Shown piece after piece: positions 61,516-64,000 of a stretch of 64,000 bases of DNA. The DNA lies in the NCBI RefSeq assembly GCF_032598905.1, contig NZ_CP122458.1:7465001-7529000 (forward strand). Reading direction: 5' to 3'. Under the pieces are notes generated by a model, which worked only from the letters and a program-made list of their open reading frames with translations, ran no database searches and was not told where the DNA came from. The position numbers were made by a program, and so were the translations under genes. How positions within the stretch are numbered: position 1 is the first letter of the stretch; each line of letters opens with the position of its first letter. Source of the stretch: Streptomyces sp. 11x1. Lineage in GTDB: Bacteria; Actinomycetota; Actinomycetes; Streptomycetales; Streptomycetaceae.

Positions 61516-62340
61516 TCACCGGGCGGGCGGGGCGAATGTGACCGCGCTCTCGAACGCGGCCCTGCGGGTGGCCCGGCGCAGCGCCTTGAGGACGGCGGCG
61601 CCGAGAGTGAGGGTCAGCACGGCGGTGACGACCGCGCGGCCCAGGTCCCAGCCGAGTGAGGTGGCCAGGCAGTATGCGAGGAAACGCGTGAGGTTGGCGG
61701 CCGGGGCCGCGTCCGCGTCGTAGGCGATGGTCGAGGCCAGGGTGTCGATGAAGGGCCAGCCGTAGAGGTTCATGACCGTGCCGTACGCGAAGGCGGCGAC
61801 GAAGCCGTACCCGGCGAGCAGGACGAGTTCGGCGCGGCCGCGCAGGCGATGGGCGCCCGGCAGCAGCCCGGCACCCATCGCGAACCAGCCCATCGCCAGC
61901 ATCTGGAACGGCATCCACGGGCCCACACCCCCGGTGAGCAGCGCGGACGAGAACATCGTCACCGCGCCGAGGGTGAAGCCGAAGCCCGGGCCGAGGACTC
62001 GGCCGCTGAGCACCATGAGGAAGAACATCGGCTCGATCCCGGCGGTTCCGGCCCCGATGGGGCGCAGCGCCGCGCCGACCGCCGCGAGCACCCCGAGCAT
62101 CGCCACCGCCTTCGCCCCGAGCCCCGCCTCGGAGAGCGTCGCGCCGACGACCCCGACCAGCAGCACCAGCAGCCCGGCGAACAACCAGGGCGCGTCCTGC
62201 GCGTGGGCGGTCACCTGCGAACCGGGGTCCGCGAAGAAGGGCCAGCCGAAGGCCGCGGCCCCGACCAGGCTGACGAGGAGGAGGGCGGCGACGGTACGGG
62301 GGGAGAGCGGGACGGGGCGGGCGCGCGAGGGGCTGCTCAT
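61516..62340 (-). CDS. ECF transporter S component (substrate-binding membrane subunit)
   Basis: 274 residues with about six to seven TM segments. MFFLMVLSGRVLGPGFGFTLG followed by FSSALLTGGVGPWMPFQMLAMGW is the S-component block that contacts the ECF module. FAYGTVMNLYGWPF and LGWDLGRAVVTAVLTL complete the fold. The substrate is probably a vitamin; cobalamin- or thiamine-precursor-type systems are closest in my memory, not settled. The ATG overlaps the stop of the ATPase gene (ATGA), so they are translated together. Confidence 0.87.
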   Translation of the reverse strand: MSSPSRARPVPLSPRTVAALLLVSLVGAAAFGWPFFADPGSQVTAHAQDAPWLFAGLLVLLVGVVGATLSEAGLGAKAVAMLGVLAAVGAALRPIGAGTAGIEPMFFLMVLSGRVLGPGFGFTLGAVTMFSSALLTGGVGPWMPFQMLAMGWFAMGAGLLPGAHRLRGRAELVLLAGYGFVAAFAYGTVMNLYGWPFIDTLASTIAYDADAAPAANLTRFLAYCLATSLGWDLGRAVVTAVLTLTLGAAVLKALRRATRRAAFESAVTFAPPAR

Positions 62341-64000
62341 GAGAGCTCCTCCGGGGTGGCCGGCTCCGGGGGCGCCGCTCGCAGGGCGCGTCGTACCTGG
62401 GCCGTGGTCAGCCAGGGCTGCGGGGCGAGGATCTTCGTGACCTGCGGGGCGAAGGAGGGGGAGCCGACGACCACCTCGGCGGTCGGCCCGTCGGCCACGA
62501 CCTCCCCGTCCGCGAGGATCAGCACGCGGTGGGCCAGCTCGGCGGCCAGCTCCACGTCGTGCGTGGCCAGGACGATGGCGTGCCCGTCGGCCGCGAGGCC
62601 GCGCAGCAGCGCGATCAGACGTGCCTTGGCCGCGTAGTCGAGGCCCCGGGTCGGTTCGTCGAGCAGGAGCAGCGGCGGGCGGGCCGTGAGGACCACCGCC
62701 AGCGCGAGGGCCAGCCGCTGTCCCTCCGACAGGTCGCGCGGGTGCGTGTCGTCGGCGATCCCGGGCAGCAGCTCGGAGGCCAGGGCCCGGCACGTGCCCG
62801 GGGCGGCCCCCGCGTCCCGGTCCGCCGCCGCGCACTCCGCCGCGACCGTGTCCGTGTACAGCAGGTCACGGGGTTCCTGCGGTACGAGGCCCACGCGGCG
62901 TACGAGATCCTGGGGCGCCGTGCGGTGGGGGACCAGGCCGCTCACCCGGACCGAACCGGCAGTCGGCTCCACCAGGCCGACCAGCGCGGACAGCAGGGTG
63001 GACTTGCCGGCGCCGTTGCGGCCCATGAGGGCGATCGTCTCGCCGGGGGTGACGGTGAGGGAGACGTGGGTGAGGGCGTGGACGCGACCGCGGTGGACAT
63101 CGAGGGCCGTGACCGTCGCCGGAGCGGTGGGGGACGAGGGGGCGCGAAGGGGGGAGCGCTTGCCCAGGAGGCGCCGCAGGAAGGGGGATCGTGGGGGCGG
63201 GGAGAGCTCGGGGGCTTCTGTTGTGTGCGGGGTGCGGGTGAGTCGTGGTTGATCGCGCAGTTCCCCGCGCCCCTTGAGGGCGAGGGTTTCTCGGAGTGGT
63301 TCCGCGCGGCGGCGGGCGTCCCGGACTGTCAGGGGGAGGGGGGACCAGCCGGCCAGGCGGCCCAGGTCCACCACCGGTGGGTACACGGGCGAGACCGCCA
63401 TCACCTCGGCCGGCGTGCCCAGGACCGGCGGGGCTCCCGGGGCCGGGAGGAGGGCGACCCGGTCGGCGTACTGGACGACGCGTTCCAGGCGGTGCTCGGC
63501 CATGAACACGGTCGTGCCCAGGTCGTGGACGAGCCGCTGGAGCACGGCCAGGACCTCCTCGGCGGCGGCCGGGTCCAGGGCGGAGGTCGGCTCGTCCAGG
63601 ACCAGGACGCGGGGGTGCGGGGTGAGGACGGAGCCGATCGCGACGCGCTGACGCTGGCCGCCGGAGAGCGTGGCGATGGGGCGGTCCCGGAGGTCGGCGA
63701 GACCCAGCAGGTCGAGCGTCTCCTCCACCCGGCGCCGCATGACGTCCGGGGCGAGCCCCAACGACTCCATCCCGTAGGCGAGTTCGTCCTCGACCGTGTC
63801 CGTCACGAAGTGCGACAGCGGATCCTGGCCCACCGTGCCGACCACGTCGGCGAGTTCACGCGGCTTGTGGGTACGGGTGTCCCGCCCCGCCACCGTCACC
63901 CGGCCGCTCAGGGTGCCCCCGGTGAAGTGCGGCACGAGCCCGCTCACCGCCCCCAGCACGGTCGACTTGCCCACCCCCGACGGCCCCACGAGCAGCACGA
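62337..64000 (-). CDS. ECF-type ABC transporter, fused double ATPase (5' end outside window)
   Basis: Two ABC domains in one chain. Domain 1: GPSGVGKSTVLGAVSGL (Walker A, near the right edge), LSGGQRQRVAIGSVL (signature), VLVLDEPTSALDPA (Walker B), H in AEHRLERV. Domain 2: MGRNGAGKSTLLSAL, LSEGQRLALALAV, LLLLDEPTRGLDYA, ATHDVELA. This corresponds to EcfA1-EcfA2 fused. The linker contains LALKGRGELRDQPRL, encoded by a dispersed element. The true start is beyond the window. A separate EcfT gene is expected upstream but not visible. Confidence 0.93.
   Translation of the reverse strand, partial: VLLVGPSGVGKSTVLGAVSGLVPHFTGGTLSGRVTVAGRDTRTHKPRELADVVGTVGQDPLSHFVTDTVEDELAYGMESLGLAPDVMRRRVEETLDLLGLADLRDRPIATLSGGQRQRVAIGSVLTPHPRVLVLDEPTSALDPAAAEEVLAVLQRLVHDLGTTVFMAEHRLERVVQYADRVALLPAPGAPPVLGTPAEVMAVSPVYPPVVDLGRLAGWSPLPLTVRDARRRAEPLRETLALKGRGELRDQPRLTRTPHTTEAPELSPPPRSPFLRRLLGKRSPLRAPSSPTAPATVTALDVHRGRVHALTHVSLTVTPGETIALMGRNGAGKSTLLSALVGLVEPTAGSVRVSGLVPHRTAPQDLVRRVGLVPQEPRDLLYTDTVAAECAAADRDAGAAPGTCRALASELLPGIADDTHPRDLSEGQRLALALAVVLTARPPLLLLDEPTRGLDYAAKARLIALLRGLAADGHAIVLATHDVELAAELAHRVLILADGEVVADGPTAEVVVGSPSFAPQVTKILAPQPWLTTAQVRRALRAAPPEPATPEELS
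63253..63281 (+). repeat. Dispersed GC-rich element, copy inside the ABC ATPase linker
   Basis: TCGCGCAGTTCCCCGCGCCC then CTTGAGGG. On the minus strand it reads through in frame as KGRGELRD. The surrounding linker is rich in Pro/Ser/Arg and not conserved. Confidence 0.85.

Overview
The window is high-GC chromosomal DNA from an actinomycete, almost certainly a Streptomyces. The evidence is strong third-position G/C bias, many GTG starts, a homodimeric-type aceE, a CYP125-like P450, FmdB, DUF3052, DUF2277, DUF4097 and DUF4383 proteins, and several copies of a short dispersed element built on GCGCAGTTCCCCGCGCCCCT. From memory, the order aceE - DUF3052 - AhpE-like peroxiredoxin - TerD - TerD - DUF475 - TerA-like resembles the S. 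coelicolor chromosome core; I could not check this.

Layout. 1-4.9 kb: partial K+ channel, aceE, DUF3052 protein, peroxiredoxin. 5.0-14.2 kb: a Ter stress locus with three TerD proteins, a TerC-like DUF475 membrane protein, a TerA-like protein, and a biosynthetic module (CitE-like aldolase, a single polypeptide PRTase-TRSP-PRTase-PELOTA, HAD phosphatase). 14.2-21 kb: envelope genes (DedA, class A PBP with a damaged transpeptidase motif, NodB-like protein, secreted amidase, DUF4383). 21-27 kb: coiled-coil membrane protein, DUF4097 lipoprotein, tRNA-Val(UAC), LysR regulator with a palindromic operator, ketopantoate reductase, DUF2277. 27.2-30.6 kb: accessory-looking stretch with a decayed VOC gene, a membrane protein/glycosidase-like pair and a DedA protein. 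30.8-38 kb: DoxX with a candidate iron box, a large FAD/NAD(P) protein, PhoD, a secreted HNH nuclease, a yybP-ykoY (Mn2+) riboswitch in front of a TMEM165/GDT1 transporter, and a HAD phosphatase. 38-42.3 kb: imine-reductase-like gene diverging from an HxlR regulator, a serine-integrase relic, and a secreted beta/gamma-crystallin plus aerolysin-like protein. 42.3-53.5 kb: peptidoglycan-binding membrane protein, MFS-wHTH fusion, small conserved proteins, O-methyltransferase, DUF2330, and a GT87-PAP2 fusion. 53.6-56.2 kb: divergent CYP125-like P450 and FadA5-like thiolase with two KstR-type operators. 56.5-60.6 kb: an HTH-nSTAND1-WD40 protein broken by a one-base change in a G tract. 60.7-64 kb: secreted transglycosylase and an ECF transporter (S component plus fused double ATPase, running off the window).

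Most interesting: the crystallin-aerolysin protein beside an integrase relic; the frameshifted nSTAND1-WD40 protein with a low-complexity block between Walker A and Walker B; the dispersed element found in frame inside three proteins; the three-segment switch after the Mn2+ riboswitch; and the PBP whose SxxK lysine is leucine. All database-type statements are from family knowledge and were not searched.
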